Assembly (NCBI RefSeq): GCF_945956965.1
Contig: NZ_CAMFJS010000027.1
Location: 1 to 64,000 of the forward strand
Length of the DNA stretch: 64,000 bases
Direction of reading: 5' to 3'
Source of the DNA: an uncultured Roseateles sp.
GTDB lineage: Bacteria > Pseudomonadota > Gammaproteobacteria > Burkholderiales > Burkholderiaceae_C
Part shown: piece after piece, positions 50,235 to 59,605 of the stretch
Numbering within the stretch: position 1 is the first letter of the stretch
How the letters are laid out: every line of letters starts with the position of its first letter
The notes under the pieces: model-generated
Told to the model about the DNA's origin: nothing
What the model saw: the letters and a program-made list of their open reading frames with translations, nothing else
Database searches by the model: none
Program-made: the position numbers and the translations under genes

Positions 50235-50813
50235 CTAGCTGGGTATTGGCAAGTGCAGCCACAGTGCCAATCGGTCGAAGAAGAGGCTGTAGAGCGCAAT
50301 CGGCAGCGGCAGGCCAATCAAGGTGCCCAAGACATAGCTGCGCCAAGGCACGCCCGACAAGGCCAGCGCCACATTCAAGGCCGGCACGGTCTGGAACAGC
50401 AGGCGCAGCAGGGTCACGCTTTGCAGCGGGTGGCGGTCCAGGCGCGCAAACAGGTGCTGGCTCAGCCGGCCCTTGTTTTGCCAGGCGCGCAAGGCGTCGC
50501 CACCCAGCCAGCGGATGAAGACAAAGCTGCTGAAGCAGGCGCAGCATGCGGCCAGATAAGTGCCCAGGCCGCCCCACAGCGGCCCCAGGGCCAGCACCGC
50601 CGAAGCCAGAAAAATCCAGCCCGGAATCTGCAGCAGATTGCCGGCCATGAAGAGCAAGGTGAATAGCAGCAGGCCCAGGCCTTGGTGGCCATCAAACAGG
50701 GCGCGCAACTCCGTCAGGGTGAAGAGCTGGGTCGACAGGCCGCTGAATTTGAGTGTTAGCCAGGCGGCGCCCAGCAAGGCCAGCACCAGCAGCAGGCGCT
50801 GCGGGCGGCTCAT
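50235..50813 (-). CDS. TVP38/TMEM64 family membrane protein
   Basis: The 192-residue protein has five to six membrane helices and the DedA/VTT-type core (LLFMAGNLLQIPGWIFLASAVLALGPLWGGLGTYLAA, then LLRLLFQTVPALNVALALSGVPWRSYVLGTLIG). These proteins are proposed lipid scramblases or membrane-stress factors. It overlaps the VOC protein gene start by four bases, so they share an operon. Confidence 0.85.
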   Translation of the reverse strand: MSRPQRLLLVLALLGAAWLTLKFSGLSTQLFTLTELRALFDGHQGLGLLLFTLLFMAGNLLQIPGWIFLASAVLALGPLWGGLGTYLAACCACFSSFVFIRWLGGDALRAWQNKGRLSQHLFARLDRHPLQSVTLLRLLFQTVPALNVALALSGVPWRSYVLGTLIGLPLPIALYSLFFDRLALWLHLPIPS

Positions 50814-51232
50814 GCCCTGCCTGCTTCAGCGTGAGGCGCATCGGGTGGCGTGTGGCAAACCACGCAGAGCTTGTTGCCATCCGGGTCGCGGAAATAGGCG
50901 CCGTAGTAATGCGCGTGATAGTCCGGCCGCAAACCCGGTGCGCCCTCGCAGCGGCCGCCGTGGGCCAGGGCGAGTGCATAGGCCTGGTCCACCACGGCGC
51001 GGCTGTCGGCCAGCAAGGCCGTCATGGGCCCATTGCCCGGCTGCGCGCCCTGGCCATCAAAAGGGTGGCCGATCAGCAGCAGGGGCCGCGCCACGCCGGG
51101 GCTTTGCCAGCCGGCCCAGGGCCGCTGCCGCTCACAAAATCGCTGCGTCAGGCCCAGGCTTGCCAGCAGCGGCTGGTAGAAGGCCAGGGCGCGTTCGAAA
51201 TCGCTGACGCCGAGGAAGATGTGGGAAAACAT
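50810..51232 (-). CDS. VOC family (glyoxalase/bleomycin-resistance-type) protein
   Basis: The 140-residue protein has a single vicinal oxygen chelate domain: FSHIFLGVSDFERALAFYQPLLASLGL, HGGRCEGAPGLRPDYHAHYYGAYFRDPDGNKLCVVCHTP. Metal ligands of the fold (His3/4, Glu-like late) are partly recognisable. Substrate cannot be told. It overlaps the TVP38-type gene start; a Shine-Dalgarno CAGGAG lies 11 bases upstream. Confidence 0.9.
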   Translation of the reverse strand: MFSHIFLGVSDFERALAFYQPLLASLGLTQRFCERQRPWAGWQSPGVARPLLLIGHPFDGQGAQPGNGPMTALLADSRAVVDQAYALALAHGGRCEGAPGLRPDYHAHYYGAYFRDPDGNKLCVVCHTPPDAPHAEAGRA

Positions 51233-51275
51233 GCGGCGCTCGGCTCCTGAAGGCGATGCGGTCTTGGCAGGCTTT

Positions 51276-54200
51276 TTACTGGTGGGCCGTCATCCGGCCC
51301 GCTGCCACTTCACGCATATCCGGGCCCTTGCCGCTGAATCGGTCCAGGGCCAGGTAGATCACCGGGGTGATGTAGAGCGTCACGGCCTGCGACAGGATCA
51401 AGCCACCCACCACTGCCAAGCCCAGAGGTTGGCGCAGCTCGGCCCCGGCGCCTAACCCCAAGGCAATCGGCAGGGCTCCCATCAGCGCGGCCAGCGTCGT
51501 CATCATGATGGGGCGGAATCGCAAGATGCAGGCCTCGCGGATCGCTTCGGGCGGGCTCATGCCGCCGTTGCGCTGGGCGTCCAGCGCGAAGTCGATCATC
51601 ATGATGGCGTTCTTCTTGACGATGCCGATCAGCATCAGGATGCCGATGGTGGCAATCAGCGTCAGGTCCATGTGGAAGAGTTGCAGCGTGATCAAGGCGC
51701 CCACGGCGGCCGAGGGCAGGCCGGCCAGGATGGTAAGCGGGTGGATATAGCTTTCATACAGTACGCCCAGCAGCACATAGATCACGGCAATCGCCAAGCC
51801 GATCAGCAAGACCTGACCCCCTTGCGAGTCCTGGAACACCGCCGCATCGCCGCCGTAGCTGGTGATGATGCTGCTGGGGAGTTGCAACTCTTTGGCGTAG
51901 CCGTCCAGCTTGGCGGTGGCGTCGCCCAGGGGCACATCGGGTGCGAGGTTGAAGCTCAGGGTGATGGCTTGCAACTGCCCTTGGTGATTGACCGCCGTGG
52001 GCCCCAGCGCTCTTTGCACGCTGGCAAAGGCCGTCAGCGGCACCAGGGCGCCGTTCTTGCCGCGCAGATAGATCTTGTCGAAGGCGTCTTCGGTCAGGCG
52101 ATCGGCGTCGCTGGCCTCCATGATGACCTGGTAGGTATTGCTCTCGGCGTAGATGCTGGAGACCTGGCGCTCACCAAAGGCGTCGTAGAGCGCGCTGCGC
52201 AGGTCTTGCATCTGCACGCCCAGCAAGGAGGCGCGTTCACGGTCGATGATCAGATTGGCTTGCAGGCCGCGCAGCTGGGAGTCGCTGGTGACGTCGCGGA
52301 ACAGCGGATCGCCACGCAGCTTGTCTTGCAGCTTGCTGGCCCAGACATTGAGCTCACCAGCGCTGATGGATTGCAGCGTGTATTGGTAGCGGCTCTTGCT
52401 CTGGCGGCCGCCCAGCTGCAGGTTTTGCACCGGGCGCAGATAGACGGCGATGCCGGGCACGCTGCGCAGCTTTTTGCGCAGGCCTTCCAGCACTTGCGCC
52501 ATGGGCGGGCGTTCGCCGCGCGGCTTGAGGTTGATGAACAAGCGCCCGGTATTGCCGGCGCTGCCGCCACCGCCCCCGCCGCCCACAGCAGCCGAGACGC
52601 TGGCCACGGCCGGGTCGTCTTTGACCAAGGCGGCCACGCGCTCTTGCAACACCGTCATGGCGGCGAAGGAGATGTCTTCGGCGGCTTCGGTGCTGGCCTG
52701 GATTTGGCCGATATCTTCTTCCGGGAAGAAGCCTTTGGGAATGCTGGTGTAGAGCCAGGCACTCGCCACAAAGCTGGCCAGGGCCACGCCCAAGACCCAC
52801 CCGCGATGCCGCAAGGCCGCATCCAGGCTGCGGGTGTAGGCGTTCAGCAGGGCGGTGAAGCCACGCTCAAACACGCGACCCAGCGCGTTTTCTTCCACAT
52901 GGGCGTGAGGCTTGAGAAAGCGGCTGCACAGCATGGGCACCAGGCTCAGCGAGACGCCGGCCGAGACCAAAATCGACAGCGACACCACCACCGCGAATTC
53001 GTGGAAGAGCAAGCCGATCACGCCGGGCATGAAGAAAATGGGGATCAGCACCGCCACCAGCGAGATCGAGATCGAGACGATGGTGAAGGCCATCTCGCGC
53101 GCGCCGCGCACGGCAGCCGCGAAGGGCTCCATGCCGTCTTCGACATGGCGGTGGATGTTCTCCAGCATCACGATGGCATCGTCCACCACCAGGCCCACCG
53201 CCAGGGTGATGCCCAGCAGGGAAATATTGTCGAGGCTGTAACCCAGGGCATAGAGCAGGGTCAGGGCGCCGATCAGCGAGATCGGCAGCGACAGTGTCGG
53301 GATCAGCGTGGCCACCGCGCGGCGCAAGAAGAGGAAGATCACCAGCACCACCAGGGCCACGGTCAGGGCCAGGGTGAAGTAGACATCGTGCAGCGACTCG
53401 CGGATGGAGATCGAGCGGTCGTTCAGCGTGCTCATCTGCACCGAGGCGGGCAGCTGGCCTTCGAAGCGCGGCAGCATGGCCTTGACCGCATCGACCACCT
53501 TGACCGTGTTGGCATCGGGCTGGCGCTGCACGGCCAGCACGATGGAACGCTCGCCGTTGAAGTTGGAGAAGGACTTGACGGTTTCGAAGCTGTCCTGCAC
53601 ATCGGCCACATCGCGCAAGAAGACCGGTGCGCCGTTCTTGGAGGCCACCACGATGGCCCCGAACTCGCGCGCATTGCGCAGCTGCTTATTGGCCTGGATG
53701 GTCAGCGTCTGGCGGTTTCCGTCCAGCACACCCACGGGCGTGTTGGCATTGGCGCCCTTGATCGCCGACTGCAATTCTTCCAGGGTGATATTGCGCTGCT
53801 GCAGCAGCTCGGTGCGCGCCTTGATGCGCACGGCAAAACGCTTTTGGCCGAAGATGGACACCTGGGCCACACCGTCGATGGTGGACAAGCTGGGGGTGAT
53901 CAGATTCTCGGCAAAGTCATTCAGCTCCGAGAGATTGATGCTGGGCGAGGTCAGCGCCACCAGCAGCACCGGCGCATCGGCCGGGTTGACCTTGCGGTAG
54001 CTCGGCGGCGAAGTCATCTCGGTGGGCAAGGCCCGCAGCGAGCGGAACAGGGCGGCCTGCACATCGACGGCGGCCGCATCGATATTGCGGCTGGGGTCGA
54101 ACTCCAGCGTCAGCGAGGTGGAGCCCAGGGTGTTGGTGGAGGAAATCGTGCTCAGGCCGGCGATGGTGGAAAACTGCTTTTCCAGCGGCAGCGCCACCGA

Positions 54201-54383
54201 GGAGGCCATGGTCTCTGGCGAGGCGCCCGGCAAGCTGGCCTGCACATTGATGACCGGCGTGTTGTAGGAGGGCAGGGCCGCCACCGGAATCTTGCCCCAG
54301 GCCGCCAGGCCCGCGATGACCAGCGCGATATTCAGCAGCACGGTCATCACCGGCCGCCGGATGAACAACTCCGTCAAGTTCAT
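51276..54383 (-). CDS. RND efflux permease (MdtC/MuxB-like)
   Basis: The 1035-residue inner-membrane protein has the 12-helix RND layout: MNLTELFIRRPVMTVLLNIALVIAGLAAWGKIPVA at helix 1, the proton-relay Asp pair in VGLVVDDAIVMLENIHRHVEDG of helix 4, and the last helix group near TLYITPVIYLALDR. It pumps drugs or other small compounds with the periplasmic adaptor encoded upstream and an outer-membrane channel. The channel gene is not in the operon; a TolC-type protein elsewhere must be used. A Gly7 stretch (AAVGGGGGGGSAG) lies in the second periplasmic loop. Its start overlaps the adaptor stop (ATGA). Confidence 0.95.
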   Translation of the reverse strand: MNLTELFIRRPVMTVLLNIALVIAGLAAWGKIPVAALPSYNTPVINVQASLPGASPETMASSVALPLEKQFSTIAGLSTISSTNTLGSTSLTLEFDPSRNIDAAAVDVQAALFRSLRALPTEMTSPPSYRKVNPADAPVLLVALTSPSINLSELNDFAENLITPSLSTIDGVAQVSIFGQKRFAVRIKARTELLQQRNITLEELQSAIKGANANTPVGVLDGNRQTLTIQANKQLRNAREFGAIVVASKNGAPVFLRDVADVQDSFETVKSFSNFNGERSIVLAVQRQPDANTVKVVDAVKAMLPRFEGQLPASVQMSTLNDRSISIRESLHDVYFTLALTVALVVLVIFLFLRRAVATLIPTLSLPISLIGALTLLYALGYSLDNISLLGITLAVGLVVDDAIVMLENIHRHVEDGMEPFAAAVRGAREMAFTIVSISISLVAVLIPIFFMPGVIGLLFHEFAVVVSLSILVSAGVSLSLVPMLCSRFLKPHAHVEENALGRVFERGFTALLNAYTRSLDAALRHRGWVLGVALASFVASAWLYTSIPKGFFPEEDIGQIQASTEAAEDISFAAMTVLQERVAALVKDDPAVASVSAAVGGGGGGGSAGNTGRLFINLKPRGERPPMAQVLEGLRKKLRSVPGIAVYLRPVQNLQLGGRQSKSRYQYTLQSISAGELNVWASKLQDKLRGDPLFRDVTSDSQLRGLQANLIIDRERASLLGVQMQDLRSALYDAFGERQVSSIYAESNTYQVIMEASDADRLTEDAFDKIYLRGKNGALVPLTAFASVQRALGPTAVNHQGQLQAITLSFNLAPDVPLGDATAKLDGYAKELQLPSSIITSYGGDAAVFQDSQGGQVLLIGLAIAVIYVLLGVLYESYIHPLTILAGLPSAAVGALITLQLFHMDLTLIATIGILMLIGIVKKNAIMMIDFALDAQRNGGMSPPEAIREACILRFRPIMMTTLAALMGALPIALGLGAGAELRQPLGLAVVGGLILSQAVTLYITPVIYLALDRFSGKGPDMREVAAGRMTAHQ

Positions 54384-55723
54384 GCGCCGGCCCCGGATGC
54401 TGCCGAGCTGGCTGTGGCTGCTGGCGCCGATGCGGCTGATGCGGCTGATGCGGCTGACGGGGCATTGCCGGCTTCACTCGCCGCCTTCTTGCTGGCCGCC
54501 GCTGCGGCTGGGTTCAGCGCTGCGGGCTGGGCCTTGACCGCGGTGCCGGGGCGCAGATTCTGCTTGCCGTCCACCACCACCTTGTCGCCGGCTTGGATGC
54601 CTTCCACCACGGCCATCTCGCCGAAGGTGTAGCGCTGCTGCACGACTTTGAGCTGGGCGTTCTTGTCAGCATCCACGATATAGACCGAGCGCTCGCTGCC
54701 GCGCTGGATGATGGCGGCTTGCGGGATCACGATGGCGTCCTTGAGCGTGCGCAGCGTCATGCGCACCCGCACAAACTGGCCCGGCCAGAGCTGCTGCTTT
54801 TGGTTGTCAAACTCGGCGCGGACCTTGATCGTGCCGGTCGCGCTGTCCACCAAGTTGTCTACGAAGACCAGCTTGCCCTTGGCGCCAGCATCTGCCTCGG
54901 CGCCCTTCGCTGCGGCGCGGCCGCCGGCCGGCGCAATTTGCACTTGCAGCGCCTCCGGGCTGGCGCTGCCCGGCTTGCCGGCGCCGCGTGTGGCGGCCAG
55001 CAAGGGCTGCAACTGCGATTCGGCCAGGCTGAAGCTGACGCCCACCGGGTCGATCTGCGCGATATTGACCAGGGGCAGCGCGCTGGCGCTGGCTTGCACC
55101 AAGCTGCCGGGGAAGACGCTCAGCGCGCCGGCCCGGCCGCTGATGGGGGCGCGCAGCTCGTTATAGCTCAGCGCCACATTGGCAGACTGCACGGCCGCTT
55201 CGTCGGCGGCCACCAGGGCGCGGGCGGCTTCGGCATTGGCTTGCGCCGTGTCCACCGCGCTTTGGGCGATGAAGTTCTGGGCCTTGAGTTCCTGGGCGCG
55301 CTTGAACTGGCGTTCGGCATCGGCGGCAGCGGCGCGGTCGCGCAGCAGCTGGGCGCGGGCGCGTTCCAGATTGGCGCGATCGGCGCGGTCATCAAAGCGC
55401 AGCAAGACCTGACCCTTGCGCACCGTGTCGCCGTCCTTGATCAAGACTTCTTTGACGGTGCTGGTGGTTTGGGCTCGTAGGTCCACGCTGGCCAGCGAGG
55501 CCACCGTGCCGCTGGCTTCCAGATTCACCGGCACATCCTGCTGCCGCGCCTCGATCACACCAACGGCCTGCGGGCCACCCTTGGCGGGGCCGGCCGCCGG
55601 GCTGGCGGCAGCGCTGGGGTTGCTGGATGCGGCGTTAGGGGATTGGGACTTCCACCACCAGCCGCCAAGAAGGGCCAGGCTGATGAGACTCAGGGACAGG
55701 ACGAGTGTTTTTCTGCTGCGCAT
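54380..55723 (-). CDS. RND efflux periplasmic adaptor subunit (MdtA-like)
   Basis: The 447-residue membrane-fusion protein has an N-terminal membrane anchor (LVLSLSLISLALLGGWWW), a barrel-sandwich lipoyl core (GTVASLASVDLRAQTTSTVKEVLIKDGDTVRKGQVLLRF), a coiled-coil hairpin (about 125-180, LERARAQLLRDRAAAADAERQFKRAQEL), then IDPVGVSFSLAESQLQPLLA and a GDKVVVDGKQNLRPG-type end. The C-terminus has a low-complexity Ser/Ala tail including three 9-bp repeats (54429-54455, gatgcggct). The start 55723 was chosen because it gives a short leader before the membrane segment. Confidence 0.93.
   Translation of the reverse strand: MRSRKTLVLSLSLISLALLGGWWWKSQSPNAASSNPSAAASPAAGPAKGGPQAVGVIEARQQDVPVNLEASGTVASLASVDLRAQTTSTVKEVLIKDGDTVRKGQVLLRFDDRADRANLERARAQLLRDRAAAADAERQFKRAQELKAQNFIAQSAVDTAQANAEAARALVAADEAAVQSANVALSYNELRAPISGRAGALSVFPGSLVQASASALPLVNIAQIDPVGVSFSLAESQLQPLLAATRGAGKPGSASPEALQVQIAPAGGRAAAKGAEADAGAKGKLVFVDNLVDSATGTIKVRAEFDNQKQQLWPGQFVRVRMTLRTLKDAIVIPQAAIIQRGSERSVYIVDADKNAQLKVVQQRYTFGEMAVVEGIQAGDKVVVDGKQNLRPGTAVKAQPAALNPAAAAASKKAASEAGNAPSAASAASAASAPAATASSAASGAGA
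54429..54455 (-). repeat. Three 9-bp direct repeats in the adaptor tail
   Basis: The plus strand reads three copies of GATGCGGCT (54429-54437, 54438-54446, 54447-54455), coding for an Ala/Ser repeat on the minus strand. Slippage would keep the frame. Confidence 0.7.
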
Positions 55724-55846
55724 GCTGGGGCGAGGTCGGTGTTTCGCTTGGCCTCGGCGCAGGCTGCGCCGTGTATACAAGGCAAGACCGAGAGCTTACC
55801 CGCTCAGCGCAGCTCGGATATTGCTGCCATGTGAACCGCTCCGCGT

Positions 55847-56772
<926 letters not shown>

Positions 56773-56776
<4 letters not shown>

Positions 56777-57858
56777 GGCAATAGCAATTCAGGGCTGAGT
56801 TCGGGCGAGACGCTGTGCTCGCTTTGCAATGTGAGGCGGGCCAGGCGCAGGCCCAGCTTGCAGGCGCTGGCCAAATCGTCCGGGTCTTGCAGCAATGCGG
56901 CGCTCACGCCGGCGGCAAAAGCATCGCCGGCGCCGCTGACTTCCACCACGCGGCTTGCCGTGGGCTTAAGTGACTTCAAAGCCTGGCCGGCTTGGCCGAA
57001 ATAGAGCCGCTCGGCACCTTGGGTGACGATCAGGCCACCCAGGCCGCGCGCGGCCAGGGCCTGATGGGCGCGCTGCAAATCGGCCTCCTCATTCAGGGCC
57101 AGGCCGGTGGCGGCGGCCAGTTCGTCTCGATTCAAAATCAAAAGCCGCAAGCCTTGCAGGGCTTGCGGCAGCCGCGCCATCTTGGGCGCCGAGACCGCCA
57201 CGGCTACCAGCGGCGCCGCGGTCTCGCTGGCCGCTTGCGCGAGCAAAAAGGCCAGGCTCTCGGCCGGCAGGTTGAGGTCCACCAACGTCAAGCTGGCCTG
57301 GGCGCGCTGGGCGGCGCATTGGCGCAGGTAGTCGGGCGAGAGGCGTTCGCACAAATCCATTTGCGCCAGGCCCAGCACCAAGTCGCCCTCGGGTCTCAGC
57401 ACGGCGGTATAGCTGCCGGTGGGGGCGTCGGTGGCGATCAGGCTGGCGCTGCAGTCCACGCCCACACCCGCTGCGTGGCTGCGCAGAAAGCGCCCGGCGG
57501 CGTCGTCGCCCAGGGCGGTCAAAAGCTGCACGGGCAGGCCCAGCCGGGCCAGGTTTTCGGCCACATTGCGGGCCACACCGCCGGGGCTCTCGCTCAAGCT
57601 TGCCGGGTTGGAATTGCCCATCTGCAGGGGGGCCAGGCCACGCAGCTTGCGGTCCACATTGCTGCCGCCGATGCAGACCACGGGGCGGCTGCCCGGCAGC
57701 ACATAGGCGCGCCCGAGGATGCGCCGCTCCTTGGTCAGCGCCGCGACATGGCCGGCCACCGCTGAGCGCGACAGGCCCAGTTGCTCGGCCAGGTCTTGCT
57801 GGCTGATGAAGGGGTTGTGGGCGATCAGGGTCAGCAGCTGATCTCGTTTGGATTTCAT
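56773..57858 (-). CDS. psuK: Pseudouridine kinase with N-terminal winged HTH
   Basis: The 361-residue protein phosphorylates pseudouridine. An N-terminal winged helix-turn-helix ([39 protein letters not shown]) is followed by a PfkB-type ribokinase domain ([32 protein letters not shown], and the ATP-site [20 protein letters not shown] with catalytic Asp). The fused HTH suggests that the kinase regulates its own operon. A candidate operator and promoter lie upstream (57865-57902), and TATGAT-N6-ATG suggests a leaderless start. Confidence 0.93.
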
Positions 57859-57864
57859 GCCGGC

Positions 57865-57902
57865 ATCATAAGACTATTGTCTTTTTGAGAGGACAAATGT
57901 CT
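57865..57902 (-). promoter_or_regulatory. psuK promoter and candidate operator
   Basis: An imperfect inverted repeat AGACTATTGTC (57871-57881) and GACAAATGTCT (57892-57902), 9 of 11 positions, ends next to ATCATA at 57865-57870, the reverse complement of TATGAT. The -10 is six bases before the ATG. The repeat covers the spacer and -35 region and may be bound by the HTH of PsuK. Confidence 0.5.
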
Positions 57903-58025
57903 GTTTTTGGGGTTTTGTCATCGCCTCTGTTGGGCTGGCGGCACTGCAGGTAGACTCGCGCGAAATCGTTGCTTGGGCCCGCAGTTTTCCGCCTTGCTGA
58001 CCGTGCCCACTCCTGGAGGAAATGC

Positions 58026-58823
58026 ATGTCTGTGTTTGTGCGTCTGCTGCTTGCGGTGTCTTTATTCGCCTGGCTGAGCCAGGTGAATGCGGCCCCGCCG
58101 GTGCCCGCGCAGGCGCAAGCTCAGCCGCAGCCGGCTGTTCTGGATGTGGTGCGGGGCAATGAGGATTACCCGCCCTTCGAGATGATGGTGGACGGCAAGC
58201 TGGTGGGCTTGCATGTGGAGATGGTGGAAGCCGCGGCCAAAAGCCTGGGCCTGCGGGTGCGCTGGACCAGCCTGCCCTGGAAGCGGGCGCTTCTGATGGT
58301 GGAAACCGGCCAGGCCGATGCCATCACCTACATCTCGCGCACGCCCGAGCGTGAGGCCTGGGCGGTGTTTCTGGAAGGCAATTTCCTGTCCAGCGCCGAT
58401 GTTCGCTTCATCGCCCGTAAGGAAAACGTCGCCGCGTTGAGCTTCAATGGCGACCTGCCTGAATTCCTGTCCCAGCACAGCCTGGTGACCGTGCGCGGCT
58501 TTCAGTTCGGCAAGGCCGAGATCGACCAGGCCCCTCGCATCGAGGCCAGCAATATGGATGACTTGCTGCGCCGGCTCTTGGCCGGGCATGCCATGGTCGG
58601 TGCGGTGGCCTGGGACAACTTCAAGTCGGCATACCAAGATCGCCCCGAGTTCGCCCGCATTGCGTCCTTGCAACCGGCGATCACCAGTTCGCGCAACTAC
58701 ATCGCGTTTTCAAGCGCGCGCGGCCATGCGCCGCTGGCCCAGCGTTTCGCTCAAGCACTGAGCCGGGTCAAGCAAGGCGCCGAGGTCGCTCAGCTGCAGC
58801 GGCGCTACGCGCAAGCGCCCTGA
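58026..58823 (+). CDS. Periplasmic solute-binding-like protein (SBP family 3 fold)
   Basis: The 265-residue protein has a signal peptide (ending near residue 22, SQVNA) and a family 3 binding domain: DVVRGNEDYPPFEMMVDGKLVGLHVEMVEAAAKSLGL, then MVETGQADAITYISRTPEREAWAVF and a late SSRNYIAFSSARGH. GGAGGAA precedes the ATG at 58026. No transporter permease is next to it. The lack of a permease for this and for the similar gene at 23.4 kb suggests periplasmic sensing or scavenging with an unlinked system. Confidence 0.85.
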   Translation: MSVFVRLLLAVSLFAWLSQVNAAPPVPAQAQAQPQPAVLDVVRGNEDYPPFEMMVDGKLVGLHVEMVEAAAKSLGLRVRWTSLPWKRALLMVETGQADAITYISRTPEREAWAVFLEGNFLSSADVRFIARKENVAALSFNGDLPEFLSQHSLVTVRGFQFGKAEIDQAPRIEASNMDDLLRRLLAGHAMVGAVAWDNFKSAYQDRPEFARIASLQPAITSSRNYIAFSSARGHAPLAQRFAQALSRVKQGAEVAQLQRRYAQAP

Positions 58824-58850
58824 TCGCAGGGCGGCTGCGCGGCGTTCAGC

Positions 58851-59492
58851 TCAAGGCGCGATGGAGGCGGCGCGCAGTTTCAGGCCCACGGCCTGGGTCA
58901 TGGTTTGCAGCTTGGGGTTGATGGCGGCAGCGCTTTCGCTGGCCACCTTCTCGCCCAGGGTCTTCTCCATCACCGGCACCAGCTTCTCGAACTTCTTCTT
59001 CACTGGGGACTCCAGCAGGGCGATGATCTGGCGCAGCTCGTTATCGTCAAAGCTTTCCAGCAGCATGGGGCCGACGGTGGGTGCGACCAGCTTTTGCGCA
59101 TTCGCCTTGGCAATCGGCGTGGCTTCGTCCACATAGGTCTGCACATCGCTGCTGATGTCTTTGAGCGTGCGGTCACGCTTTTCCGCGCTGACCCGGCCTT
59201 GCAGCACCACACGGGCTTGCTCCATGGCATTGACCGCCGGGCGCTGCACCATCACCACGGCCACATCTTCCACATGCCACAGGCTCAGCAAGCGGTCCAC
59301 CAGCGCTTGGCGAGCGGGGCTGGCGGCGGGCGCTGAGGCGGCCGCGCTGGGTGTGGCGGGCGCAGCAGCTGCTGCCGTGGTTTTGGCGGCGGGCGTGCCC
59401 GCCGTTTGGGCGCTGGCGCCCTGACTCAAGAGGGCCGCCAACAGGCCGGCGGAAATGGACGTTGCAAAGGAAAGAGATGAGGGCAGCTTCAT
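58851..59492 (-). CDS. DUF2059 domain exported protein
   Basis: The 213-residue protein has a signal peptide (LLSQGASAQ), then an Ala/Pro-rich linker of about 40 residues and a DUF2059 helical domain (VGPMLLESFDDNELRQIIALLESPVKKKFEKLVPVMEKTLGEKV). The start at 59492 was chosen to fit the signal peptide; upstream the minus-strand leader holds the GAAGGAAA repeat. It is the next minus-strand gene after the FadL-like gene, 113 bases away, and may be transcribed separately. Function unknown. Confidence 0.82.
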   Translation of the reverse strand: MKLPSSLSFATSISAGLLAALLSQGASAQTAGTPAAKTTAAAAAPATPSAAASAPAASPARQALVDRLLSLWHVEDVAVVMVQRPAVNAMEQARVVLQGRVSAEKRDRTLKDISSDVQTYVDEATPIAKANAQKLVAPTVGPMLLESFDDNELRQIIALLESPVKKKFEKLVPVMEKTLGEKVASESAAAINPKLQTMTQAVGLKLRAASIAP

Positions 59493-59532
59493 GGCGAAAG
59501 GGAAAAGGAGATGAAGGGGACTTGGAAGCAAA

Positions 59533-59569
59533 GAAGGAAAGAAGGAAAGAAGGAAAGAAGGAAAGAAGG
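59533..59569. repeat. Octanucleotide repeat GAAGGAAA x4 plus partial unit
   Basis: Four exact GAAGGAAA units (59533-59564) and a partial fifth lie upstream of the DUF2059 gene, where the minus strand becomes polypyrimidine. Such a tract can change length by slippage and alter promoter or leader spacing. Confidence 0.8.
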
Positions 59570-59605
59570 GACAGGACCTGACTCAGGCCCCGTCATGGGA
59601 TGGCA

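Noticed and set aside
51672-54632. A 986-codon open frame on the plus strand across the RND pump
   Set aside because: It is antisense to a clear RND permease and adaptor, and its translation is His/Gln/Gly-rich with no domain. Long antisense frames are expected in GC-rich genes with strong third-position bias.
59565-59600. GACCTGACTCAGGCCCCG as another REP-like motif
   Set aside because: The match to AAGACCTGACCCC is partial and interrupted; not strong enough to list as a copy.
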